From the NCBI GenBank assembly GCA_902772915.1, contig CACYCE010000013.1, positions 1-43,973 of the forward strand: a stretch of DNA of 43,973 nt, written 5' to 3'. Positions 43,885-43,973 of this stretch are shown piece after piece (position 1 is the first letter of the stretch; each line of letters opens with the position of its first letter). The notes beneath the pieces were generated by a model that saw nothing but the letters and a program-made list of their open reading frames with translations, searched no databases and had not been told where the DNA came from. Made by a program: the position numbers and the translations under genes. Source of the stretch: an uncultured Erysipelotrichaceae bacterium. Its GTDB lineage: Bacteria > Bacillota_I > Bacilli_A > RFN20 > CAG-288.

Positions 43885-43973
43885 TTGCGAGCGCTAGAAA
43901 ATAGCCTTGCGGGACTTGAATAAAGTTCCTCAGCTGGTCTTTGAAAACTGAATAGACAAATAATCATCAAAGT
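43885..43973 (+). other. Probable 16S rRNA operon leader (cut by the window end)
   Basis: The leader contains a hairpin, GGGACTT (43911-43917) with AAGTTCC (43923-43929), and a small GCTA/TAGC hairpin before it. The segment CTTTGAAAACTGAATA near 43938-43953 is typical of the sequence just before 16S rRNA in low-GC Gram-positives. The 16S gene itself would start just beyond the window. Confidence 0.75.

Noticed and set aside
43785-43970. Minus-strand open frame across the window end
   Set aside because: It runs antisense through the UP element, promoter and leader of the presumed rRNA operon, has no ribosome binding site and no recognisable protein features.

Overview
The window is a stretch of chromosome from an AT-rich, low-GC Gram-positive-type bacterium, most likely a Bacilli/Mollicutes-related gut lineage. 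This is inferred from the uvrA-hprK-lgt-trxB-whiA order, strong GGAGG-type ribosome binding sites, many lipoproteins, a CCA-encoded tRNA and gut-type glycan enzymes. The standard code is used: Trp is TGG and conserved genes contain no in-frame TGA. Stops are almost all TAA or TAG, and I find one TGA stop. I see no insertion sequence, phage, CRISPR array or clear attachment site. Most genes are on the + strand; the exceptions are the tRNA, ptsH/crh-like and glyA at the left end and an acyl-ligase/acyltransferase pair near the right end.

Left part (1-9205): tRNA-Lys(CUU), an HPr-family protein that has lost the PTS phosphorylation histidine but kept the regulatory serine, and serine hydroxymethyltransferase, all on minus. 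Then on plus come a metallo-beta-lactamase-fold hydrolase, a DUF368 (PopT-type) membrane protein, an RsuA-type pseudouridine synthase and an alkaline-phosphatase-superfamily enzyme. A SmtB/CadC-type metal sensor with a perfect palindromic operator follows, driving a P1B-type Zn/Cd/Pb ATPase, and then two genes of unknown function.

Centre (9270-22756): uvrA, then hprK-lgt, then a thioredoxin-reductase-like gene overlapping whiA, a COG2509-type FAD dehydrogenase, and lower glycolysis (gap, pgk-tpiA, gpmA) with a Bax-inhibitor-1 homologue between tpiA and gpmA. hprK here and the Crh-like protein at the left end could form a carbon-catabolite signalling pair that works without PTS phosphotransfer through this HPr.

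Glycan region (22757-38858): one probable operon carries an unrecognised 601-residue protein, a small zinc-ribbon protein, a GH53 galactanase without a signal peptide, a four-TM protein, a GH53-CBM61-like galactanase lipoprotein, a GH13 amylase lipoprotein and a CBM41-pullulanase lipoprotein. A second operon encodes a maltose/maltodextrin-type ABC transporter (binding protein, two permeases, ATPase). Its binding lipoprotein carries an extra C-terminal module resembling SusE/SusF-type starch-binding domains. Together they look like a cell-surface machine that binds and cuts starch-like glucans and beta-1,4-galactan, imports oligosaccharides by ABC transport and finishes degradation inside the cell. 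The products would feed the glycolysis genes upstream.

Right end (38824-43973): an acyl-CoA-ligase-like gene and a membrane acyltransferase (DUF1624/HGSNAT-like) on minus, a helical protein of unknown function and a tocopherol-cyclase-like protein on plus. The window closes with what looks like an rRNA operon promoter and leader, cut just before the expected 16S gene.
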